This document shows, piece after piece, positions 1 through 5,353 of a DNA stretch of 8,621 nt (positions are counted from its first letter, which is position 1; each line of letters opens with the position of its first letter). Below the pieces are notes generated by a model. That model searched no databases and was not told the DNA's origin. It saw only the letters and a program-made list of their open reading frames with translations. Made by a program: the position numbers and the translations under genes. Origin of the DNA: Bacillota bacterium (lineage in GTDB: Bacteria; Bacillota; Clostridia; Lachnospirales; Lachnospiraceae); NCBI GenBank assembly GCA_023435505.1, contig JAEYRR010000013.1:1-8621 (forward strand). Reading direction: 5' to 3'.

Positions 1-461
1 CAATGAAGCTTGACCTTGGAAATACAGCAGCAGACGACAAGTTAACAATCTCCGTACTAGACGCTGGACCAATGGAGATTCAGGTTGGAGCAAGTGAAGA
101 TCAGACCATGACGGTCAGAATTCCAAAGACGGATACAGAAAGCCTTAGCATTGATATGATTAATGTAAAGAATGAGATCAGTGCAGAGCAGGCAATTACA
201 CAGGTTGATAATGCAATCGCCCAAATAAGCGCAGTACGTGCCAAATTAGGGGCTTATCAGAATCGCTTAGAGCATACGATCAATAATCTGGAGGAGGCCA
301 ATCTTAATACCACAGAAGCCCTTTCCAGAATTAATGATACAGATATGGCAGCTGAAATGACGGAATATACCCAGAAAAATGTATTAGTACAGGCTGCAAC
401 CTCTATGTTAGCCCAAGCAAATGAAAAACCACAACAGATTTTATCACTTTTACAGGGATAA
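1..461 (+). CDS. Flagellin, C-terminal part (5' truncated by window edge)
   Basis: This is the major subunit of the flagellar filament, exported through the flagellar type III apparatus. About 152 residues are visible. The first visible Met, at position 3, is internal: the reading frame is open to the window edge and the conserved N-terminal flagellin domain is missing, so the gene starts upstream. Visible residues 1-55 are the end of the variable/D2-like region, with the common flagellin pattern [11 protein letters not shown]. Residues about 58-152 form the flagellin C-terminal domain: a coiled-coil helix around [20 protein letters not shown], then [34 protein letters not shown] and a final [19 protein letters not shown]. 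That tail packs into the filament core and is the FliS-binding region in studied flagellins. The stop is TAA at 459-461. A fliS-type gene follows after 32 bases, so the two are probably cotranscribed. The family assignment is very secure; which flagellin paralogue it is cannot be told. Confidence 0.96.
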   Translation, partial: MKLDLGNTAADDKLTISVLDAGPMEIQVGASEDQTMTVRIPKTDTESLSIDMINVKNEISAEQAITQVDNAIAQISAVRAKLGAYQNRLEHTINNLEEANLNTTEALSRINDTDMAAEMTEYTQKNVLVQAATSMLAQANEKPQQILSLLQG

Positions 462-493
462 TAGTATAAATGTAGAAGGGATGATGACTTAGA

Positions 494-970
494 TTGAATA
501 AGGAAGATATTAGGGGCTACACAAATCGCGTTGTACAAGCCAATAAAAGTGAATTAATTGTAATTTTATACGACATTGCTCTCCAGGATTTAAAGGAGGC
601 AAGAAATAGTCTAAAGACAAACGAAAGTAAGAGTTTTCAGAGAAGCTGTGACCATAGCTTAAGAGCTGTAAATGAGTTGATCGTATCGCTAGATCTGAAA
701 TATGAGATCTCTGTGTGCTTATATAGGCTATACCGCTATGTTAGTGAGATTGTAACGAAAGCAAAGACAACCAAGGAGGAATGCCTCCTAGCCGAAGCTT
801 ATACTACCATGGAAAAGCTTCGCTCTGCTTTTGCCCAGGTTGCTAGCCAAGATAAATCAGAGCCAATGATGGCAAATACGGAGCAGGTCTATGCAGGCCT
901 CACCTACTCCAAGGGCAACCTAAATGAATCCCTGCTAGAGATTTCCTCCAATCGGGGATTTAAAGCTTAA
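494..970 (+). CDS. fliS: FliS-type flagellin export chaperone
   Basis: FliS proteins bind the C-terminal helices of flagellin in the cytoplasm and stop it polymerising before export. This 158-residue helical protein has the family's N-terminal pattern, Tyr9 followed by ANKSELIVILYDIALQDLKEA (residues about 17-37). It also has the middle pattern EISVCLYRLYRYVSE (71-85), which resembles the LYxLYxY helix of FliS. It is longer than classical FliS (about 125-130 residues) because of a C-terminal segment, EQVYAGLTYSKGNLNE to NRGFKA, that I associate with Lachnospiraceae homologues next to flagellin. The start is TTG at 494: an in-frame TGA at 485-487 excludes an earlier start, and no in-frame ATG lies near the N-terminus. 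The likely ribosome site AGAAGGG (474-480) is 13 bases away, which is long, so initiation may be modest. Position right after flagellin supports the role. The symbol is by family; the extended tail makes it a divergent member. Confidence 0.82.
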   Translation: MNKEDIRGYTNRVVQANKSELIVILYDIALQDLKEARNSLKTNESKSFQRSCDHSLRAVNELIVSLDLKYEISVCLYRLYRYVSEIVTKAKTTKEECLLAEAYTTMEKLRSAFAQVASQDKSEPMMANTEQVYAGLTYSKGNLNESLLEISSNRGFKA

Positions 971-1033
971 TCCATGGTTTATTTGATTCATGTATATCTA
1001 TGTACCTAATAAGGTTTATTTTCTCTATATTAA

Positions 1034-1072
1034 GGGAGCTGCACTGTGTAAGCTAGAGCAGCTCCTATTTTA
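1034..1072. terminator. Hairpin terminator between fliS and the DUF2508 gene, possibly bidirectional
   Basis: An 8-bp perfect stem (GGAGCTGC 1035-1042 with GCAGCTCC 1058-1065, plus an outer G-T pair) encloses a 15-base loop and is followed by TATTTTAG. It lies 64 bases after the fliS stop and 20 bases beyond the stop of the convergent DUF2508 gene. The U-tract is imperfect on both strands (TTAATATAG in the other direction), so strength is uncertain. Its position between convergent genes suggests it serves both. Confidence 0.65.
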
Positions 1073-1085
1073 GTGCCTAGAACTG

Positions 1086-1307
1086 TTATAAGGGGATAGA
1101 CTCGTCTGACAGAGCCTTCACCTGGTTAAGTAAAAAGGTATATCTCTTATGTGCTGCATTGACCTCGTATATATAGGCATCAATTAGGTCCGGATCTAAA
1201 CTGTTTTCAAAGTTAGAATAGGCCGTCTCTAATGCAATTTTTGTCTTTTGGATTTCCTGTAGAAGAGCTTCTTCCTGTAAGTTAACTTTACGCTTACGAT
1301 GCTTCAT
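1086..1307 (-). CDS. yaaL: YaaL-like DUF2508 family small protein
   Basis: This small basic-N-terminal helical protein of 73 residues matches the DUF2508/YaaL family. The recognisable core is the C-terminal half: DPDLIDAYIYEVNAAHKRY followed by TFLLNQVK (residues 38-64), the family's conserved pattern. Residues 9-36 look like a charged amphipathic helix. No biochemical function is established that I know of. In Bacillus subtilis yaaL lies directly before bofA after recR, in the same direction; here it is next to bofA but divergent. The chosen start is ATG at 1307-1305, because GGAAAGG (1323-1317) sits 9 bases before it. A TTG start at 1325 would add six residues but overlaps that ribosome site. 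No membrane segment or signal peptide is seen. The family call is fairly firm; the symbol is by family and synteny only. Confidence 0.8.
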   Translation of the reverse strand: MKHRKRKVNLQEEALLQEIQKTKIALETAYSNFENSLDPDLIDAYIYEVNAAHKRYTFLLNQVKALSDESIPL

Positions 1308-1316
1308 CTGATCAAA

Positions 1317-1323
1317 CCTTTCC
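1317..1323 (-). promoter_or_regulatory. Ribosome binding site deciding the DUF2508 start
   Basis: GGAAAGG on the minus strand, 9 bases before the ATG at 1307. It overlaps the alternative upstream TTG (1325-1323), which therefore makes a poor start. Confidence 0.6.
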
Positions 1324-1474
1324 AAAAATGTCCTGCATATTTAATTTATAAAATGGGCAAAATAGCCACTTTATAGCCGTACAGTATATTATAGTCTGCA
1401 TACTAGAGAAATATTCGTAATATTTATTATAATATGAAAAATTACATATCATAAATCCTGTTCTGGTGTATATA

Positions 1475-1504
1475 TTATATAAAACAGAGAGAAAAGCATA
1501 CAAG
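1475..1504 (+). promoter_or_regulatory. Candidate sigma-E-type (mother-cell sporulation) promoter for bofA
   Basis: CATACAAG (1497-1504) matches seven of eight positions of the sigma-E -10 pattern CATACANT. An AT-rich element TTATATAA (1475-1482) lies 14 bases upstream, where the ATA-containing -35 element is expected. The start point would fall near 1511, just before the ribosome site AAGAAGGGGG (1516-1525). In Bacillus, bofA is transcribed in the mother cell by sigma E, so the match makes sense. The -35 is weakly informative in such AT-rich sequence. Confidence 0.4.
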
Positions 1505-1532
1505 CCATTCCAATAAAGAAGGGGGATAATAC

Positions 1533-1808
1533 GTGGAAAAGTATGTGCTTATTTTTATTCTTGTATTGTGTGTAGCAATTTTGGCCATCTCAATTAGGAA
1601 AAAGAAGATGGAGCTTTTTATTAATTTCGTCCTCCGTCTTTTTGCAGGGGCAGTTGGTATCTATCTAATCAATGCCATCTTGGGGGTTGCCAATATTCAA
1701 AGCACAGTAGGGTTAAATGGAATCAATATGCTAGTAGTGGGGGCCCTTGGTCTGCCTGGTTTTGTACTGCTTTACTCAGTAGGCACTTACTTTATATTTC
1801 GGGGATAG
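1533..1808 (+). CDS. bofA: BofA-like pro-sigma-K processing inhibitor
   Basis: BofA is an integral membrane protein that, in Bacillus, holds the SpoIVFB intramembrane protease inactive in the outer forespore membrane until a forespore signal arrives, delaying pro-sigma-K cleavage. This 91-residue protein has the family layout: a first membrane segment (about 2-20), a basic loop IRKKKMELF (21-29), a second hydrophobic segment (about 33-52, FAGAVGIYLINAILG), and the C-terminal signature INMLVVGALGLPGFVLLY (64-81). The length fits the family (about 85-90 residues). The start is GTG at 1533, with a strong ribosome site AAGAAGGGGG 7 bases upstream. It is a single-gene unit: a sigma-E-like promoter lies before it and a strong terminator follows. 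It marks the organism as an endospore former or a descendant of one. Many Clostridia have BofA but process sigma K differently, so the exact partner is uncertain. Confidence 0.9.
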   Translation: MEKYVLIFILVLCVAILAISIRKKKMELFINFVLRLFAGAVGIYLINAILGVANIQSTVGLNGINMLVVGALGLPGFVLLYSVGTYFIFRG

Positions 1809-1824
1809 TGGAGAGAAAAGACAT

Positions 1825-1871
1825 AAAATGCTTGTCTAATTAGAGAAATGTGTCGGACAAGCATTTTTATT
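1825..1871 (+). terminator. Strong rho-independent terminator after bofA
   Basis: A perfect 12-bp stem (1825-1836, AAAATGCTTGTC, with 1856-1867, GACAAGCATTTT) encloses a 19-base loop and runs into TTTTTATTG. It begins 17 bases after the bofA stop and separates bofA from the Tad operon promoter at 1887. The A-tract/T-tract symmetry could allow some function in reverse, but no minus-strand gene ends here. Confidence 0.9.
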
Positions 1872-1886
1872 GTTGCTCAAAACTAG

Positions 1887-1915
1887 TTGACAAGATTAGT
1901 AAGGCCAATTATCAT
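1887..1915 (+). promoter_or_regulatory. Sigma-A-type promoter heading the Tad operon
   Basis: A perfect -35 TTGACA (1887-1892), a 17-base spacer and a -10 TATCAT (1910-1915) differ from the housekeeping consensus at one of twelve positions. The start point should be near 1922, giving a leader of only about 25-30 bases before the prepilin peptidase. It sits right after the bofA terminator. No clear operator palindrome overlaps it, so control, if any, is not visible here. Confidence 0.8.
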
Positions 1916-1940
1916 AAAACATGTAAATAAATTCCAATAG

Positions 1941-1948
1941 AGAGGTGG
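1941..1948 (+). promoter_or_regulatory. Ribosome binding site overlapping the first GTG of the prepilin peptidase
   Basis: AGAGGTGG is the only good Shine-Dalgarno match in the leader. It contains the GTG at 1945 that would be the default start. Normal spacing from it points to ATT at 1954 (or 1951). Upstream in frame there is a TAA at 1924 and no ATG, GTG or TTG in between. Confidence 0.6.
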
Positions 1949-2460
1949 TTATTATTCCGTATATTGTGCTAAGTTGTTTTTTGTTTATTGCCATGGTGTC
2001 AGATCTTAAGACATATCGGGTTAGCAACAGATTAATTATAGTTGGTCTACTATTTGGTATGTCAATTCAAGTATTCAGATATCAAGGCTGGGGAATCCTT
2101 TATTTCTTGGTAGGGGCAATCACCCCTATTCTTATCTTGTTTCTATTATTTCTAGGTAATGTCTTAGGTGCTGGTGATATCAAACTATTTTCTGTCATAG
2201 GCGCAAGCCTCGGAGCTACTGAGGGCATTCAATGTATCTGGTATTCATTTGTGGCAGGAGCCATTCTAGCAATCTTTCTTTTATTCTTCCGTTCTAATTT
2301 TCTATCACGTATCCAATATTTCATACAGTATATAAAAACTTGTTTTATAGGAAAGTCTATTCGTACCTATTGTGCTCAGGAAGGTAGGGACAAGTCTACC
2401 TTTCATTTCACAACGGCTATTTTTGCAGGCTTTTTAAGCTTGGGAATTAAACAATTATAG
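1945..2460 (+). CDS. Prepilin peptidase, A24 family (TadV/CpaA-like)
   Basis: This is a membrane aspartyl protease that cleaves the leader of Flp-type prepilins. At up to 171 residues it is the short TadV/CpaA form, without the methyltransferase domain of PilD. Both catalytic aspartates are visible: Asp20 in VSDLKTYRVSN (after the first membrane segment, about 2-19) and Asp78 in the signature GAGDIKLFSVIG (75-86). Further hydrophobic segments lie at about 31-46, 53-72, 94-116 and 154-170, giving a polytopic protein. Residues 120-150 form a cytoplasmic, partly basic loop. It is the first gene of the Tad operon; the next starts 14 bases after its stop. The start is uncertain: GTG 1945 lies inside the ribosome binding site, and ATT 1951 or 1954 fits better by spacing and would remove 2-3 residues only. 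The function is confident. Confidence 0.9.
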   Translation: MVIIPYIVLSCFLFIAMVSDLKTYRVSNRLIIVGLLFGMSIQVFRYQGWGILYFLVGAITPILILFLLFLGNVLGAGDIKLFSVIGASLGATEGIQCIWYSFVAGAILAIFLLFFRSNFLSRIQYFIQYIKTCFIGKSIRTYCAQEGRDKSTFHFTTAIFAGFLSLGIKQL

Positions 2461-2474
2461 AAAGGGGGAGCCTA

Positions 2475-3392
2475 GTGGTACGGGAAACCATATGTCTTTA
2501 TGATTCTGATGTTCTTTATGCGAGAATGGTTATTAAAGCTCTTCAGGAAGAATCGTTATTTCCCGGTGTATTTGTGTGTTTTAGTGAGTGGGATGCCTTG
2601 TGTAAGTACTTAGAAGACAATCAGATAAGCTTACTTCTGTTGGAGAAAAGTAAGAAAGAAGCCTTTTATGAGCAACTTACCAAAGCCAAGCTGTCTGGGG
2701 GGAGTATCCTACTGTTGTCTGAGGAGTCGGAATGTATGGAGGATGAAATCTATAAATATCTGCCCAAGAAGCAATTCGTAGCAAAGCTTAGAGGTTGGTG
2801 GTCTGTTAGACATGGGGAAAGGGACAGTAGAGTAGAGTCTAACAATGGGCGAAAAGGGAGTAGACAGGTTATTACCGGCTATATTACCTTTGGAGGGGTC
2901 GCACTAACTAGGTATTTATCAGGAATACAACACAGAAATGAGAAAAGTCTTGTGATGGACTTACAATTATTTGCCTATACGCTTCCTCACGAAAAGCCAA
3001 AGAAGAATCTTTCAGATTTAATTTATATGGCAACAATTAATCGTCTTGCAAAGGCTGAGATGAAAGACTTTATATATTCTGTACAAGGGCTGGATTGTGT
3101 AGAACCTGTCGCCCATTATAGCGATGGCTATGAGCTTGATGATGAGGCAGCCGAACTTCTTTTTCATTACCTTAGGACATTGCCTTACGAACGGATTTAT
3201 ATTGTTACAGATTGCAGACATCGTGGAGCAGCCAGACTTCTAGAACTATGTGATGAGGTAGAAGTAGAGACAGCAGATAATGCCATAGAGAGACATAAGA
3301 ATAGTCTGATGATTAAGATGCTGCACCTAGAGGGAAGAGAAGAGCTTTTATGTAAGATTGAACAGCCAAAGAGGGAGATGCTATATGGATGA
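2475..3392 (+). CDS. TadZ/CpaE-like pilus positioning protein with degenerate receiver and P-loop domains
   Basis: TadZ proteins are MinD/ParA-related and help place the Tad machine in the cell. This one has 305 residues. Residues about 4-108 look like an atypical receiver domain (ICLYDSD 6-12, LLLLEK 53-58, YLPKK 95-99), with no convincing phosphoacceptor Asp at the end of strand 3. Residues about 130-290 align by pattern with a SIMIBI ATPase domain: VITGYITFGGVALTRYLS (132-149) sits where KGGxGKT is expected, MDLQLF (161-166) where VDxD.. is expected, and IYIVTDC (241-247) at a later core strand. The P-loop lysines are replaced (K to F and K to L), so ATP hydrolysis is doubtful. The Eubacterium rectale TadZ structure is known for an atypical Walker A and a stripped-down receiver, which supports the family call. 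The GTG start follows GGGGGAG (2464-2470). The 3' end overlaps the ATPase gene by 8 bases. Confidence 0.75.
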   Translation: MVRETICLYDSDVLYARMVIKALQEESLFPGVFVCFSEWDALCKYLEDNQISLLLLEKSKKEAFYEQLTKAKLSGGSILLLSEESECMEDEIYKYLPKKQFVAKLRGWWSVRHGERDSRVESNNGRKGSRQVITGYITFGGVALTRYLSGIQHRNEKSLVMDLQLFAYTLPHEKPKKNLSDLIYMATINRLAKAEMKDFIYSVQGLDCVEPVAHYSDGYELDDEAAELLFHYLRTLPYERIYIVTDCRHRGAARLLELCDEVEVETADNAIERHKNSLMIKMLHLEGREELLCKIEQPKREMLYG

Positions 3393-4617
3393 AGAAGCGC
3401 TGTATAAAGAAGTAAAGGAACGTGTTTTAGTCAATCTAAATCTAGTAAAGGAAATTACAGATGAAGAGGTGTTAGATTACATAGATAAGATCATGGAGAA
3501 CTGTGGGGAGAGGCAGTTTCTCAGTGTGGATAATAGGCGACAGATAAGAAACAGAGTGTTTAATTCCATCCGGAGGATGGATGTGCTACAGGAACTGTTA
3601 GATAACCCTGCAATTACAGAGATCATGGTAAATGGGTCAAGTCACATCTTCTATGAGGAGCAGGGAAGCCTTCACCTCTGGAATAGATGCTTTGAATCTG
3701 AAGAAAGGCTGGGAGATGTCATTCAGCAGATTGTAGCAAAAGCCAACAGAGTGGTAAATGAAGCCAACCCAATTGTGGATGCCAGGTTGGCCGATGGATC
3801 CCGTGTCAATGTAGTGCTGTCTCCTGTTTCCATGGATGGGTCTACACTTACCATTAGAAAGTTTGGGGAGCATACTATCACGATAGAAAAATTAGTACAG
3901 TTAGGTTCTATTACAAGGGAGGTGGCAGAGTTCTTAAGAAAGCTGGTGCAGGCCAAGTATAATATCTTCATAAGCGGAGGAACCGGTTCAGGAAAAACAA
4001 CCTTTTTGAATGCGCTATCTTCTTATATTCCCTCAGAGGAACGCATCATTACAATTGAAGACTCTGCAGAGTTAAGGATTAAGAATCAACCTAATCTAGT
4101 GAGAATGGAAGTTCGTAATGACAATGTAGAGGGGAAGCATGGGGTCGGTATAAGGGAGTTAATTAAAACCTCCTTAAGAATGCGTCCGGATAGAATCATC
4201 GTTGGAGAAGTTCGTGATGCAGCTGCAATCGACATGCTAACCGCTCTTAATACAGGGCATGATGGCTCATTAAGTACTGGGCATGCTAATTCACCGGCAG
4301 ATATGCTAAGTAGATTGGAGACCATGGTTTTGTTAGGTACTGAGATTCCTTTGGTGGCTGTCAGAAAGCAGATAGCATCTGCTCTCGATATTATTATCCA
4401 TCTTGGAAGACTTCGGGATAAGTCCAGACGTGTTTTGGAAATCATAGAGGTCTTAGAAGTGGAAAATCAAGATATTAAGATTCAGCCATTGTATGTGTTT
4501 AAGGAGGAAAGTGTGGACGCTGAGGGGAGAATACTAGGAGGCCTTGTTCCTACGGGAAAGACACTAAAGAACAAAATAAAATTAGAAAGGGCTGGGTTAG
4601 TAGATGGAGATGCCTGA
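3385..4617 (+). CDS. cpaF: Tad pilus assembly ATPase (TadA/CpaF family)
   Basis: This is the hexameric secretion ATPase of the GspE/VirB11-like superfamily that drives Flp pilin assembly from the cytoplasmic face. It has 410 residues from the chosen ATG. In order: an N-terminal helical region (about 1-70); the N-terminal ATPase subdomain with ITEIMVNGSSHIFYE (77-91) and IRKFGEHTITIEKL (157-170); Walker A GGTGSGKT (198-205); Asp box IITIEDSAELR (221-231); Walker B RPDRIIVGEVRD (267-278); and His box TGHDGSLSTGHANSP (290-304). All key residues are present, so it should be active. The ATG at 3385 is preferred over an in-frame TTG at 3358, because GAGGGAG (3371-3377) lies 7 bases before it. It overlaps the tadZ-like gene by 8 bases and the tadB gene by 14, indicating translational coupling. 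The family is certain; the tadA/cpaF name is by homology. Confidence 0.97.
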   Translation: MDEEALYKEVKERVLVNLNLVKEITDEEVLDYIDKIMENCGERQFLSVDNRRQIRNRVFNSIRRMDVLQELLDNPAITEIMVNGSSHIFYEEQGSLHLWNRCFESEERLGDVIQQIVAKANRVVNEANPIVDARLADGSRVNVVLSPVSMDGSTLTIRKFGEHTITIEKLVQLGSITREVAEFLRKLVQAKYNIFISGGTGSGKTTFLNALSSYIPSEERIITIEDSAELRIKNQPNLVRMEVRNDNVEGKHGVGIRELIKTSLRMRPDRIIVGEVRDAAAIDMLTALNTGHDGSLSTGHANSPADMLSRLETMVLLGTEIPLVAVRKQIASALDIIIHLGRLRDKSRRVLEIIEVLEVENQDIKIQPLYVFKEESVDAEGRILGGLVPTGKTLKNKIKLERAGLVDGDA

Positions 4618-5344
4618 TTATAAAAAACCAGAAAGAGAGGAGGTTGTAAAGGCCTTCGCCTTGGGGGGTGTAATACTTGGAGTGCTGGGCTATCTCTTCT
4701 ATCAGAGCCTGGTAGCAGTGATTCTCATGCAGAGTCTCTTAGTACCCTATTATCGTAATTATAGAAAAGAATACTATCAGAAAAGACTATGGAAGGTAAA
4801 TCAGGAGTTTAAAGAGTTTCTCTTAAGTTTAAGTACAGCCTTAAATGCTGGGTACTCGGTGGAGAATGCACTTGTGGAAAGTAGAGAAGGCCTAGGGCAT
4901 CTGTTGGGGGAGAGAGCAGATATGATGAGGGAGATAGATTATATGATAGCACAGTTACAGCTTAATATGACGGTAGAAGAGATTTTTCTTAAACTAGAAG
5001 AGAGGCTTCCCATTGAGGATGTACATAATTTTGTGGATGTTTTTACTACAGCTAAACGGACAGGAGGCGATATTATTCGTATCATACAGTCTACCAGTAC
5101 CTGTATCCGGGATAAGGTAGAAGTAAAACGTGAGATTCAAACGCTTGTGACAGCAAAAAAGTTTGAAGGTAATATAATGTGTCTTGCTCCAATGGGAATC
5201 ATTTTGTACTTACAGCTAGGGTCTCCAGGATACTTGAATCCACTTTATCATAATATGTTTGGAATATTTGTTATGACAGTTCTTCTTGGTGTATACGGGT
5301 TGGCGTACTATCTAACCAACCGCATTATGACCATAGAAGTATGA
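4604..5344 (+). CDS. tadB: Tad platform membrane protein TadB (T2SSF domain)
   Basis: This is one of the two polytopic platform proteins that transmit the ATPase motion to pilin extraction from the membrane. At 246 residues it has an N-terminal hydrophobic stretch (about 18-48) and a basic cytoplasmic segment (YRNYRKEYYQKR, 50-61). The T2SSF helical domain follows, with LSLSTALNAGYSVENAL (74-90) and FTTAKRTGGDIIRII (147-161). Two C-terminal membrane segments lie at about 190-205 and 216-237. The start is taken at ATG 4604, which overlaps the ATPase gene end by 14 bases; a second in-frame ATG at 4610 is possible, and neither has a strong ribosome site, so coupling to upstream translation is likely. 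It is somewhat shorter than proteobacterial TadB (about 300 residues), which carry more N-terminal sequence. The tadC gene starts 9 bases after its stop. Confidence 0.92.
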   Translation: MEMPDYKKPEREEVVKAFALGGVILGVLGYLFYQSLVAVILMQSLLVPYYRNYRKEYYQKRLWKVNQEFKEFLLSLSTALNAGYSVENALVESREGLGHLLGERADMMREIDYMIAQLQLNMTVEEIFLKLEERLPIEDVHNFVDVFTTAKRTGGDIIRIIQSTSTCIRDKVEVKREIQTLVTAKKFEGNIMCLAPMGIILYLQLGSPGYLNPLYHNMFGIFVMTVLLGVYGLAYYLTNRIMTIEV

Positions 5345-5353
5345 GGTAGACCT

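Larger units (their letters stand above)
1308..1532. other. Divergent intergenic region between DUF2508 gene and bofA
   Basis: About 225 bases of very AT-rich, apparently noncoding DNA hold the 5' ends of the two divergent genes. A sigma-E-like promoter candidate for bofA is listed separately. For the minus-strand gene the only hint is TATAAT at 1393-1388, with no convincing -35 partner. No tRNA, riboswitch-like fold or long inverted repeat was seen by eye. A minus-strand open frame at 1312-1503 is judged spurious. Confidence 0.6.

Noticed and set aside
257..538. Minus-strand open frame across the flagellin/fliS junction
   Set aside because: Antisense shadow of a clear flagellin C-terminal domain; Cys/Ser-rich translation with no family features.
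1312..1503. Minus-strand open frame of 63 codons in the bofA upstream region
   Set aside because: AT-rich low-complexity translation without a recognisable family, overlapping the DUF2508 5' end and the bofA promoter candidate; weak ribosome site.
1507..1939. Shared ATTCCAATA just before the ribosome sites of bofA (1507-1515) and the prepilin peptidase (1931-1939)
   Set aside because: Nine-base matches are expected many times by chance in a window this size; the two leaders share nothing else beyond purine-rich ribosome sites.
1809..1944. Possible riboswitch or CRISPR-like structure between bofA and the Tad operon
   Set aside because: The region is fully explained by one terminator and one promoter; there are no repeats, and the leader is too short for a riboswitch.
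3018..3221. Minus-strand open frame within the TadZ-like gene
   Set aside because: Antisense shadow without ribosome site or family match.
3637..4445. Three minus-strand open frames inside the CpaF-type ATPase gene
   Set aside because: They mirror conserved ATPase motifs on the other strand and have no plausible product of their own.
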